This document shows, in pieces, positions 1 to 9,330 of a stretch of 33,084 nucleotides of DNA. Below the pieces are notes generated by a model that saw only the letters and a list, made by a program, of their open reading frames with translations, was not told where the DNA came from and did no database searches. A program made the translations under genes and the position numbers. Each line of letters opens with the position of its first letter. Positions within the stretch are counted from its first letter, which is position 1. This DNA comes from Cyclostephanos tholiformis (Eukaryota; Bacillariophyta; Thalassiosirophyceae; Thalassiosirales; Thalassiosiraceae), in contig JALLPB010000028.1 in assembly GCA_036939975.1 (NCBI GenBank), forward strand, positions 1 to 33,084, in the 5' to 3' direction.

Positions 1-55
1 GGCAGTGCCACGTGGCAGATCCTAAGAAGATGCGAGAGCACTCTTCTTATGTGCC
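1..55 (-). repeat. 3' LTR (partial) of the Ty3/gypsy element
   Basis: These 55 bases are identical to 8743-8797, the outer end of the 5' LTR. They represent the 5' portion of the 3' LTR; about 280 further bases should lie left of the window. The copy includes the palindromic CACGTG core seen in both LTRs. Confidence 0.9.
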
Positions 56-259
56 CAAACAAATGTTGACGAGGATATCCGAGTCAAGCGAAAGGCACGT
101 GGCTAGGCTGCGCCCCCCCTAAAAAAAAATATAGCTTCAATGCATCTCGAGCAATTTCCATCCAATATAGGCCACATTGCCCAGGCCAGCAGAGGCCCTT
201 GGATCCCTTTTGGCTGCAAAGAAAAAAAAATGGGGCTCCGTGACTTCGTAGACCTTTTG
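56..259 (-). other. Untranslated 3' segment of the gypsy element with a candidate polypurine tract
   Basis: This is non-coding sequence between the pol stop codon and the 3' LTR. On the minus strand a run of T is followed by AGGGGGGG (120-113), the only good polypurine tract candidate. It lies about 57 bases from the LTR boundary defined by the repeat match instead of touching it. Either the true LTR edge differs between the copies or another primer is used. Confidence 0.5.
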
Positions 260-3200
260 TCACCGGAAGACAGGAGTGGTGTCGACGAGCGCGGCGGAGC
301 AAAGTGCAGCCGCCTGCGTTGGGTTGTGTATGACGACATGAACGCCGAGGTCGATGTGAATGGAGTATGATGGCAAGTCGAACCGGGGTACCGGATTGGA
401 GAAATGTGACGCGTGGGTGGAGAGAATGTCCCAATCGGTCTGAGCTACACGGTCGCGCGTCCGGCGCCCATTGATAGTAGCGAAATCAAATGGTCCGTGG
501 AGATATGTGTCGGAATGCGTCAAATTGAGCCATCGGCGGAAAGGCACAAGACGACTCCTGGCGGCAAGGGATTCGGATGTGTCGGATGGGCGAATCATAT
601 GAGTCATAGTGGATGAAGTAGGCGTCGTGATGTCGCAACAGGGGTGGTACTGCAGCCAGTAACGTTGATTCGTCGCATTGTGCCGGACGTCCTCGTGATG
701 CAAAATGTAGAATTCAACGAGAAATTTTCCATCTTGAAGGCACGACGGGGACATAGCGGTGCTGTCGGCAAGGGCCACACGGATTAACCGCCATTCACGA
801 ACGGAAGGGTTACCTAGAGAGTGGGAAACAAAGAAAAGGCGATCGGTCGAGTCAAGAATGGCTTTGACGAGTGTGCTGATGGAAGGGACTGCAGGCTGGT
901 GAACGTTAGCCGGCGCCGGAGGAGGCCCATGGTACATCACGATCTCTTCATCAACGACATCGTGGCTAAAATAGCGAATGCGCTCGGCGTCGTCTTTCCA
1001 TGCAAAGTCGTGATCAAGTTCGTCGTTGAGCTCGGCCAATGTTGGCCAATGAAAATCCTTAAAGTCGCCGTGTCTGGCGAAATGCGATGCAACGGCAAAT
1101 GGTCGCGGGGGTGTAAAACCGGTGATACCCGCCTCTTTGTAAGGCATCGACCCAAAAGGTTTGTGAAGCTGGCTATACCTGTTATCCGGACCGTCCAATG
1201 GTTGAAAGGGAATTAGTTCGGGAGGGTAAGGCGAGAGGTCGGACGCATGCTTTTTGTCGCGTCGTTTCGTGTCGGTTGCGAATTCTAACTCGTACGACGC
1301 GCCAGAGAGCGACTTGACAATCCGCCAGGGTCCGGTATAGGGATGCATGAGCTTATCTACCCGGCCACGCTTTGAATCTGAACGGGTGGCACGTCGGGCA
1401 AAAACAATGTCCCCAACCTCGTAAACGCGAGGGTCGGGTCGACGCGAGTTGACGAGTTCGCGGTGCCAACATCGTTGTTCGCGAACGAGGAGATCAGCGA
1501 TCATACGGCAGCTCGACAGCCGCTCGGCTAGCTGCTTTGAGTAGGACTCAACGGTCCCTGGGGCCGAATAAAGTTCGGCGTGTTTGCCTGATGCAAAATC
1601 GATTGGAAATGCAAATTCCCGCCCGACAGCAACCATGCTACGAGATATGTCCGTGCCGGGCACGGGGCAAGAGTTCCAAGCGTAGATGAGGAGGAGTATT
1701 GCTTCCAGTGCGATGCGATTGGAATCGCGCTCGTTGGTCATGATCCGAAGTCCTTCGTTGAGGTAGCGGTTCAGGCGTTCAACAATCATCGGATTGTGAT
1801 TCCCTCCGCTGAGAACGTGACAATCAATTTTAAGGAGGTCGAGAGCCTCCCGACAGACTCCAAAGAACTTGCTGTCTTTATCAAGCACGCAAGTATGGCA
1901 GAAACCAAAGCGAAGGATAATCTTCATAATGGCGGATGCATACGACGTTGAGTTTGCGTTCGTGATCGGCTCCATGACCGCAAACGTACACATTCCGCAA
2001 CACGCGATAAGGTAATGTGACGACCCTTCGAAGCCTGATTCCTTCCCGGCTTGATACCCGTCGATATGGAGGACCAAAAAAGGGGCTTCGATAGGGAAGT
2101 TATACATGAGCTCGCGCGATTTCGCACGAGTAGGGTTCGTCAAAGCGCACCCAGGGCAGGCCTCACACATCTTCTTGATATAGGTGTACATGCGCGGCCA
2201 ATAAAACCGGAGGCGAATACGATGTAAAGTACGCGTCGCGTTGAGGTGCCCGCCGAGGGGGTTGCTGTGGAAGGCGACGAAGACGATATTTCGTAGGTCC
2301 CTCGGAACCAGCTGAAGCTTTGTATACGAGTCGGAGCTAACAATCGGCTCGTGAAGGAACAAGACACCATTTTCCAGCCTGATTTGAGCTAGGCGCAATG
2401 CCTGCCGGTATGTAGGGCTGAGTTTAGCCGCTTCGAGGTTGCGTGGGGAGATTGTCCCAGGGTTGTCGACGAATCCGAGTACCGCACGTAATTCTGGGTC
2501 GTCGTTGTAAGCACTAATCCAGCGATCGCGGTCCGGGAGGCGAATGCCAATCGCCCCATTGAGAAATGACTGAACACAAGCCGCGGGTGCGGCGAACTGA
2601 GTGGGTTCTTGAATCTCGAAGTTTCGAGACCGAATGTGAATGCACCGCTCATGGATTTGGTCAAATATTCGAGCGGACGTGAGCGCGGGAATGCCGGCGT
2701 CAAAACAAAAATGGTTGGATGGATGAGAGAGTTTATACGTCAGCTCATCCCCGAGACGGAAGCATCGCGCAAACTCAAATGGCGAGATTGATCGGACGTA
2801 ATTGTTGTCGCTGTGAAAGAATTCGATCCCAAAGAAGTGCCCGAACAGATTCGAGTTCTTTGTGGGATCGTAAGGAGGGCAGAGCCCGTCGATGCACGCG
2901 ACAGCGGACCCGGAGACGATCGAGGGGTTATCGTGAGCACGGTGGAGGTAATACTTATAACGCACCCCTTGTGGTAATGTCGATTGTGCTCGGTCGCTAA
3001 CTGGGCTAACCCGGACTGGCGGCAGTTCACAATCATTTACAGCATGAAGGTTGAACGATGCGTCCCCGTCGGCGTACGACAACGCGTGCTCCGGCCGGTT
3101 GAATGGAGCCCAGAGGAATCGCGCCAGAGGCCGTGGCGGAATGGGAGGGGGCGTCTTCAGCTCAAATGCTGCGCACTTCTCCTCCGTGTTAGAGTGCACT

Positions 3201-5867
3201 CCGATAAGTAGTCGTGAGGTACCGGGAATAGAATCGCCATAGGCGAGATAATCAACACTCGTATCATGGAACACCCATCCGTCGGCAGCCAATCTCTTGA
3301 CAAAAGCAATCGTCACAGAGCGGCTATCATGATCAGGGTGGACAAAAGCGACAACCATCGAAAGTGATCGAATTATGTGCAACTGGCGGACGATATTGCA
3401 TTGAAGATCCCAAAAACGGGTCGTCGGCTCGGTGCTGTTGTATCTGTGCGAGTGGATGAGATAACCCGTCAAAGGGGACGTTATACCCGAAGCTCGCACA
3501 TGGTCGAGGAGCGCGCTGGCGCCATCAACGACGGTCGGACAATCTGTCAATTCGCGGAAGAGGCTGCGACCGTTGACATATGGATCGCAGGCTAATACAA
3601 CCCGAAAAGGTAGACCGCCATCGGTGATTGAGGCGAGAAAGTGGCCGCTATTGAAGCCGTAGACTGCCCACGTGAACCGCGCGAGCATGCCACCAGCGCG
3701 CGTAATTTCGGAATTGTAGAGGCACGCTGCCGCACGTGAAGATGGTGGCAGAGCTGCGGATGACTCGATCACGACCGGCCAGTTGGCGAGGTGCTGGGAG
3801 CCATTGGCAGCAACTGGCGAGGAAGCCGCGGGAGCCGGCAGCGGTGCAGTGCACGGAGGCGGCGGATGGGCAGGTTTAGGCGTATTTACGCGCGGTCCCC
3901 GAAAATATGGCTGATGTTCGGGTGGGATGGGCATCATCGTTGGAGCCGGGCTGCGTTGACGGAGAGCGTGAACCTGCTGGACATACTCCTTCAAAAGTGG
4001 ATCGTAACACAGATCCGCGCCGAGTCGGGAGAAGTAGTCAGCGTCAGTGAGGCAAACGTCGTTACGATGTTCAATGATCATATCCCAGCACATAAAGCGC
4101 ATCTGTAGCCGCAAAATTGCGGGGTTCCGTCCGTCATACGACAAAATGAACTTCAAAGCATAGCAATCGGTTAACCAAACAAATCGCTGACCGAAGCACA
4201 TATGTCGACATTTATTGATGGCAAGGTCACCGGCGAACGCTTCGCCGAGATGGGAGTGGAGGCGTTTCTCGTTGCCGCGTGTGCGGCGGCACCCAAACGC
4301 GACCGGGTGGAGCTGCGCAGTAGAATCCTTCGTCATGAAATCGAAGGTACCGCCACTGAGACATCTGTGCATTGCTGACTGCGAAACCTCGTCATCGGCC
4401 GGCTGGCACGCAACGTATCCCATACCCTCCGCCGAGAAATCGGTGCGAAGGACAAGTAATTTGCGGTGGTCGTAGCGACGCAGGCATGGATCTTTGAGGA
4501 CGGCGTGGCGCATATCGTCCCAAGCGGCTGCCGCGTCTGAGGACCAGAGGTTCCCAATAGTCAGCGTGTACTCCTCGCGTAGCAACTCCCGGAGTGGTGT
4601 AATCCTAACCTCAAAATTGGGAATGAAGCGGGAGTAAAATTGCATGAATCCCACGAACTTCGCAATATCCCGGATAATGATGGGTTTGGGCCAGGTGTTT
4701 AGGAGCTGATGTTTGGACATGGCGGGGCGATTACCATCGGCGCATACGTCCACACCCACGAACTCGAATCGTTCCGGGAAAATACGAGATTTTCTCAGGC
4801 TGAGGGAGAGGTTTTGCGATTGGCACACGCGGAGCTGGCATTCCATATAAAGAAGTGCAGCTGATTCCGAATCGGCCCAGCTGAGGATGTCGTCCACGAT
4901 AATATTCGTGTTAGTGTCCTCGTTTATCGTCAGGCCCGTGTCCGTGGCTAACGATTTCCACGTACTATCCATGTCATGGATGAATGCGATGAATGTTGCA
5001 GGTCCATTGACCGGGCCGAATGGCATCACGTTGTAGGTCCACTTCGTCGCGTCCGGGCCGGCAAATGCCAGCTTCTCTTGTGAGTCCTCTTCGACGCCGA
5101 TTTGATGGTACCCCTGCGGTGCGTCCCACAGCCACATCCAGCGACCATTGCTGAAGGTAAGGGAGACGGCACTATCGCAGCGAGGGATGGGATAGGCAAC
5201 GGGACGAGTAACCTGGTTCAGAGGGATATAGTTGACGCAAAAACGCCAGACGAAGTCGTCGATATGGCGAACGTGTTCCTGGTGGGGTTTCGGCGCAAGC
5301 AGGGCTTTGAAGAGCCACCCACCGCTGTGGATCTGACGAATATGGCCTAGCTTCTCCAAAGACGTGATGCAACGTCGCATAATGGGTGTTTCGCGTGGCC
5401 CGTAATTAATATTCTTCACGCAGATGGGTCGCGCGCGACCAGTGTCGATGGAACACTTGTAGTCCTTGACGGGGATGAATTGTCCCTTGTCGTCAAAAAC
5501 GGACCAATATTTCATCAATAGCGCGTACACCTTCGTGCGCAGCCTTGATGCGAGGTGTGACAGGTCCAGTTCCGTTCGAAGTTTATGACCGTGGAGAGAT
5601 TCGTCGTAAACAGCATGGAAGCGAGGGTCGACATCGTCGATAGGCGGGGCTGGATGCTGCCGCTTCCGCAAGATGGGGCCACCTGTCACGTTATGGAGGA
5701 TTATATCGAACTCGTTGGATTGATCCGGGAACCCGCGGTCGTCGAGGAAAACGTTCGGACGTTTCCGGCCTTTAATCTTACGGGCGACGCGGATCGGTTC
5801 TCCGGTAGGCGGGGCGGCGTGAAAAATTGGAGGCGGGCCCGAATCCGGTTGCTGCAGCCGGTCCAAC
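260..5867 (-). CDS. pol: Ty3/gypsy pol: reverse transcriptase, RNase H, methyltransferase-like block, integrase
   Basis: This part of the polyprotein copies element RNA into DNA and integrates it. The open frame runs 5989-260, but its first 31 codons after a GTG look non-coding, and a splice acceptor at 5870-5868 starts the credible protein at 5867. Residue numbers count from the GTG at 5959 (1899 aa). Reverse transcriptase spans about 190-400, with catalytic D279 and a VDD box (355-357). RNase H spans 500-650 with D507, E573, D598 and D639/D641. A proline-rich linker (690-715) precedes a C5-methyltransferase-like block (about 743-1112). The integrase zinc finger has H1231, H1238, C1268 and C1271, and its core has D1300, D1360 and E1394. 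A GPY/F-type module carries GPW at 1543-1545. A 300-residue tail follows, with a weak chromodomain-like stretch near 1721-1773. No ATG opens the frame before about codon 149, so translation presumably depends on fusion to gag. Confidence 0.93.
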
Positions 5868-6037
5868 CTGATAAATAGGTGATTATAATGAAACCCGAGA
5901 AAAATAAGCAATGGGTTATATAAGATTAGGGCATTTAATATCTTGCAAGCACGAGCCACTAATCGCAGGATGGCGTGAATAGCCAGGTCCTAAAGCATCG
6001 ACGCATAACAGATCTCAGCGATAAAGCGCGCACTCAC
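5868..6037 (-). other. Predicted gag-pol intron (170 nt, GTGAGT...TTTATCAG)
   Basis: The donor GTGAGT begins at 6037 and the acceptor CAG occupies 5870-5868, preceded on the minus strand by pyrimidine-rich sequence. A CTAAT-like branch-site candidate lies roughly 70 nt upstream of the acceptor. Removal joins GC to G in phase 2, giving Ala-Leu-Asp-Arg, and continues the pol frame exactly. The gag TGA stop (6036-6034) is inside the donor. Without splicing the pol frame is blocked: it has its own stop at 5992-5990 downstream of the gag stop, and readthrough in the gag frame also meets a stop near 5962. The predicted fused Gag-Pro-Pol is about 2660 aa. There is no transcript evidence here. Confidence 0.65.
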
Positions 6038-8412
6038 GCTGAGTCGGGTAGGTCGCCAAAAGTCACGGAGATGTCATCGACGTAATTCTCAATCGTGACG
6101 TCGGCAATTGCCGAGCTGGCAGTCACCGTACTAGTGGTGCTGTCCATGCTGGTGTCGAACTCGACAGATTTGGCCCGCTTGGCGGGGAGGAGGATACTGG
6201 GAGGGAGAAAAGCCGGCTGCTTGCGTGCATGAAATGCCGCGGTTTTTGCCGCAAACACAGCTTCAATGTTCTCCACCTCCTTGACAATATCATGGTAATG
6301 GGCGGCATTCGCCGCTGCGACCTCCTCGTTCACCGCAGGCACGGCGCACATTGCGCGGCGAAAATCGATGGTGAACGGAGGTGAGTCGAAGGCACGACAC
6401 TCTGCAACCTGGTCAGCGGTGTCGATAACCATCTTCGTTTGGGTGATAAATGGCAAGCCCAGGATAACGTTGACCGTGACGTCGCAGCCCGTCGCCACGA
6501 CGAGGCTGGTGGGGTTACCCTCACGGGTCAAATATGGGAGGTGAAACTGGAACCCTACCGAAAGGTCAGTGGTAACGGATTCGCCCCCTTGTTGAACAAT
6601 GCCACTCAACGTAATCGGTGAATAATCGTTGGGGCTGTGAATGGAGGCAACGGTGTGAGGGTACGCTTTCGCAATCGCGGCGAAGAAATGAAGGTTACCC
6701 GTCGTAAGCGCCGCCGCGGTGTCGACGACGCATCGGATTGCAGGACAGTTCCCGCAATTCAGCTCCAGACCGAGCTGCAGTGTGATGTGAGGGAACGCGG
6801 CTTGGATAGGGACCGGGAGGACTCGGCGCGACGGCGGTGTCATGCTGAAAACCGGAATCGGAAGGCTGAGCATGAACACCTGAGGGCCGACATTCTTGTC
6901 GGATGCTCCGGTGCTGATGGTCGTCACAGATGAAGTCGTGTTGCTACTGGTGGATGAAGTGTCCGCTGCTAACACCGGCTTCTTAGCCGCGGAATTGCGG
7001 GAGTCCTGATTCCCGCGCTTCCCTCGACGGCGAGTACCGACAGGTGATTTGCTGTTGCGCTTGTACTCCTCGTATTTCTGCTTGGCGGCTGCGATGACTG
7101 AAGGCTCTGACCCGCGGGGGCACGTGACCTTACCGGCGGTCATCCACGAGTGATCGCCGCCGCATCCCCAACAGTTCTTCTTTGTGGGAGGGGCGTGCTG
7201 CGCCAGGGTCTTCTCGGCTTGGCTCACGAGTGCGCCTGCGGAATTAATAAAGAAGCCTTGACTCTGGAGCATGCCACGCGCAACATCCTGTATATGCTTG
7301 CATTCGTCCTCGGCGGCCTGCGCCGCTGCGAGGATAATTGGCAGTTGCTGGCGTTGATAAGCGCCGGCCAGATTGTGTACCACGGAATGCATAGGATAAT
7401 ACCGGCGGAAGGCAGGGATGAGTGTTGGGGCAAGGCCTTGAATGAAGCGGTCACAGACGCTGATCGCGTAGGTGTGGTCGGCGACGAAAGGTCGCGCGGC
7501 ATTCCACATCCGCTGATAATATTCTACCACGGTCGCAGTGACCGGCTGACCGTCTGGGCCAATTGTAGTCTGGCGAATGTGCTCGAGGACGGCGTGCGGC
7601 TGATCGCTGTAGCCGGGGCACAGCTGGGTGAAGACTGACGCGCAGATCTGGCGAAAGCCGAGCGTCAAAATCTTGGTCGAAATAGATTCGCGAATCGTTG
7701 TCGGATCGATGTTGACCTCGCCAAGATTGAAGTCAGCAGGTCGAAGCAGGATGGGCCCATCTTGGAGACAAGGCTCGAGGATTAACGTGCGGACGTCGTC
7801 ACGTGAGAGCGTGCTAAGATCGGCAGCACCATGCCATGTCGTGAGCTGATATGCCACGCCGTTCCCGTTGATCATCCCGACGGTGGTTTGCGGTAGCTCG
7901 ATGTAGAACCCGACGCGGAGGACAACGGGGCCATAGTTCGGAATACGAACGAGGCTAGAAAAATCGACGTTCGAAGTGACACGAACGAAACGGACGTCCG
8001 GCTGGCGACAGGTTGCCACTGGTCCATTGGCGACGGGGAGGAGGATCGTCGCGTTCCCCGCAATCGTCGTGTTGTTAATTTGATTGCCGGCCGAGTTGTG
8101 GAAGCTGACAATCGTGAGCTGGCTGAAGTCAAACCATGTCGAATCAAAGAGGTAGCGCCAGTCATGCATAAGGCCATCGACGATGGCGCTGCAATTGAGC
8201 TGAGCGCCCAATGCATCAAGGATCTGGCGCTTGTCGATGGGCAGGGTTTCGAGGGCACTCTTCGCTACCTGGAACGCATGGGCACGTTCGAAGACAGGCA
8301 TGGAAGGCTCAATGACGGGGTACAGCGACACCTGGAGGCGTCCAACTTGAACAACGACAAGTGCGCGAGGGACAAACGTCATCTCGTGCATGGGCGTGGA
8401 AAGGGCTGTCAT
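6034..8412 (-). CDS. gag: Ty3/gypsy Gag with aspartic protease
   Basis: This 792-aa frame starts at an ATG 42 nt downstream of the primer-binding site. Residues 1-400 are the capsid/nucleocapsid precursor. A variant zinc knuckle follows (C414, C417, H421, C431; spacing 2-3-9 instead of the usual 2-4-4), then a basic stretch near 450-480 and a Ser/Thr-rich linker. The retropepsin-like protease lies at about 540-690, with the active-site triplet DTA at 564-566 in place of DTG/DSG and the second hydrophobic-Gly motif ILGLPF near 650. Pepsin-fold enzymes tolerate Thr-Ala here in some retroelements, so activity is plausible. The TGA stop is embedded in a splice donor. An unspliced RNA would give this protein; a spliced RNA would extend it into Pol. 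Confidence 0.9.
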   Translation of the reverse strand: MTALSTPMHEMTFVPRALVVVQVGRLQVSLYPVIEPSMPVFERAHAFQVAKSALETLPIDKRQILDALGAQLNCSAIVDGLMHDWRYLFDSTWFDFSQLTIVSFHNSAGNQINNTTIAGNATILLPVANGPVATCRQPDVRFVRVTSNVDFSSLVRIPNYGPVVLRVGFYIELPQTTVGMINGNGVAYQLTTWHGAADLSTLSRDDVRTLILEPCLQDGPILLRPADFNLGEVNIDPTTIRESISTKILTLGFRQICASVFTQLCPGYSDQPHAVLEHIRQTTIGPDGQPVTATVVEYYQRMWNAARPFVADHTYAISVCDRFIQGLAPTLIPAFRRYYPMHSVVHNLAGAYQRQQLPIILAAAQAAEDECKHIQDVARGMLQSQGFFINSAGALVSQAEKTLAQHAPPTKKNCWGCGGDHSWMTAGKVTCPRGSEPSVIAAAKQKYEEYKRNSKSPVGTRRRGKRGNQDSRNSAAKKPVLAADTSSTSSNTTSSVTTISTGASDKNVGPQVFMLSLPIPVFSMTPPSRRVLPVPIQAAFPHITLQLGLELNCGNCPAIRCVVDTAAALTTGNLHFFAAIAKAYPHTVASIHSPNDYSPITLSGIVQQGGESVTTDLSVGFQFHLPYLTREGNPTSLVVATGCDVTVNVILGLPFITQTKMVIDTADQVAECRAFDSPPFTIDFRRAMCAVPAVNEEVAAANAAHYHDIVKEVENIEAVFAAKTAAFHARKQPAFLPPSILLPAKRAKSVEFDTSMDSTTSTVTASSAIADVTIENYVDDISVTFGDLPDSA

Positions 8413-8453
8413 GATGGCTTGATGGGAGAGTGAAAGGAATGAGTTCTTAATCG

Positions 8454-8464
8454 ATGGAGCACCA
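8454..8464 (-). other. Primer-binding site candidate
   Basis: On the minus strand the LTR is followed at once by TGGTGCTCCAT. The leading TGG complements the CCA tail of a tRNA, and the next eight bases would pair with an acceptor strand ending ATGGAGCA. It is not the common initiator-Met site. The tRNA cannot be named without the host tRNA set. Confidence 0.55.
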
Positions 8465-8797
8465 CAAAAGCACGATACACTACAATGTATCGCGAAAGGC
8501 AGAAAACCAATGAAGGACCTCTTGGAGCAGGGAAATTGTGAGCTAGAAGTGTTATCACTACACTAGCGAGCAAAGCAGAGAGCATTCTCTGATGCAAGAT
8601 GTGCCAGAGGAGCGCGAACGACTATTTTGTGAGGGCGACTCTGACACAAAATTTGGGGCGTTTGGAACCAAATTTTAGAGAGCTGGCTTGGCGGGACTCG
8701 CCAAAGGGTAAATTAATTTGTCAGATCGCCAACTACTAGGAGGGCAGTGCCACGTGGCAGATCCTAAGAAGATGCGAGAGCACTCTTCTTATGTGCC
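8465..8797 (-). repeat. 5' LTR of the Ty3/gypsy element (about 333 bp)
   Basis: The outer end matches 1-55 without a mismatch. The inner end matches 32976-33084 with 2 mismatches in 109 bases. These two comparisons set the boundaries. It contains a CACGTG palindrome near the outer end and should carry the minus-strand promoter of the element. The usual TG...CA termini are not clear; the nearest outer start on the minus strand is a TTGG next to the gene flank. Confidence 0.85.
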
Positions 8798-9330
8798 GCC
8801 AACGAACACCACCTGGCACAAGACACCGTCCCACAGCTTTGCATGTGGGATGTACACCTTGGGGAGGAAGCCAACACGGCATCGATTGATGCCGTCGCTC
8901 ACCCAGTTGATGGTGAGCACCGTCTCCTCCTTCATCTTCCCCTTCCCTAAAAGGCAGTCCTTGATGAGGATCTGCTCCTTTTGGATGCAGATGATGATGT
9001 CGTCCGCGAGAACCGCTGTGCTGCAGGCATCAGGGTGCTCCTTGCAGGAGTGCCCACAATCGCCCCTGTTTGTCCCGATGACATCTATGATGACTCCAGA
9101 AGGATGCGTGGGCGGAGGAGGATCTTGGGGGGGAGGTTCTTCTTTGCCGCCGCTGCCTTCCTCGACAGCTTGCTCGGCTTCGGAGCGACTGCAACGGAGG
9201 CCGGAATGGGTGACGCCGGGCGCTTCGCACATATGGCCGTGCCACACATCTTACACTCGACTGCAGCCCACTTATTTTCAGCATAAGTGCAAGTGCTGCA
9301 CTGCCAGTGGCTGTGAGAGGAGGCCTCCAT
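8798..9330 (-). pseudogene. RanBP2-like zinc-finger protein, cut by the gypsy insertion
   Basis: I do not recognise the gene by name. The minus-strand frame from the ATG at 9330 opens with a RanBP2-type finger pattern: W-x-C-x2-C, an Asn, then C-x2-C within the first 32 residues. A basic Lys/Arg/Ala stretch follows. The reading frame then shifts near 9130, at a run of seven C on the minus strand (…AACCTCCCCCCC…). The second frame continues with a Cys/His-containing segment (CGHSCKEHPDAC) and a WVSDGINRCRVGFLP stretch. It ends exactly where the LTR starts (CQVVFVGG). The remaining C-terminus should lie beyond the left end of the element. It may be a repeat-family ORF rather than a single-copy gene. 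Confidence 0.5.

Larger units (their letters stand above)
1..8797 (-). mobile_element. Ty3/gypsy LTR retrotransposon, nearly full length
   Basis: The element reads right to left: 5' LTR (8465-8797), primer-binding site (8454-8464), gag-protease (8412-6034), a predicted intron (6037-5868), pol (5867-260), and a partial 3' LTR (1-55) cut by the window edge. The order protease, reverse transcriptase, RNase H, integrase is diagnostic of Ty3/gypsy rather than copia. Both long frames are open with no nonsense codon, and the 55 LTR bases that can be compared (1-55 against 8743-8797) are identical, so the insertion looks recent and possibly competent. It has interrupted a zinc-finger ORF on the same strand (8798-9330). 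The target-site duplication cannot be tested because the other flank is outside the window. Confidence 0.95.

Noticed and set aside
5585..5878. Plus-strand frames opposite pol and gag, up to 162 codons
   Set aside because: They lie wholly antisense to the intact retroelement frames, whose motifs fix the minus strand as coding.
5861..5992. Ribosomal frameshift or readthrough as the gag-pol link
   Set aside because: The pol frame has a stop at 5992-5990 after the gag stop, and the gag frame meets another stop near 5962, so neither reaches pol.
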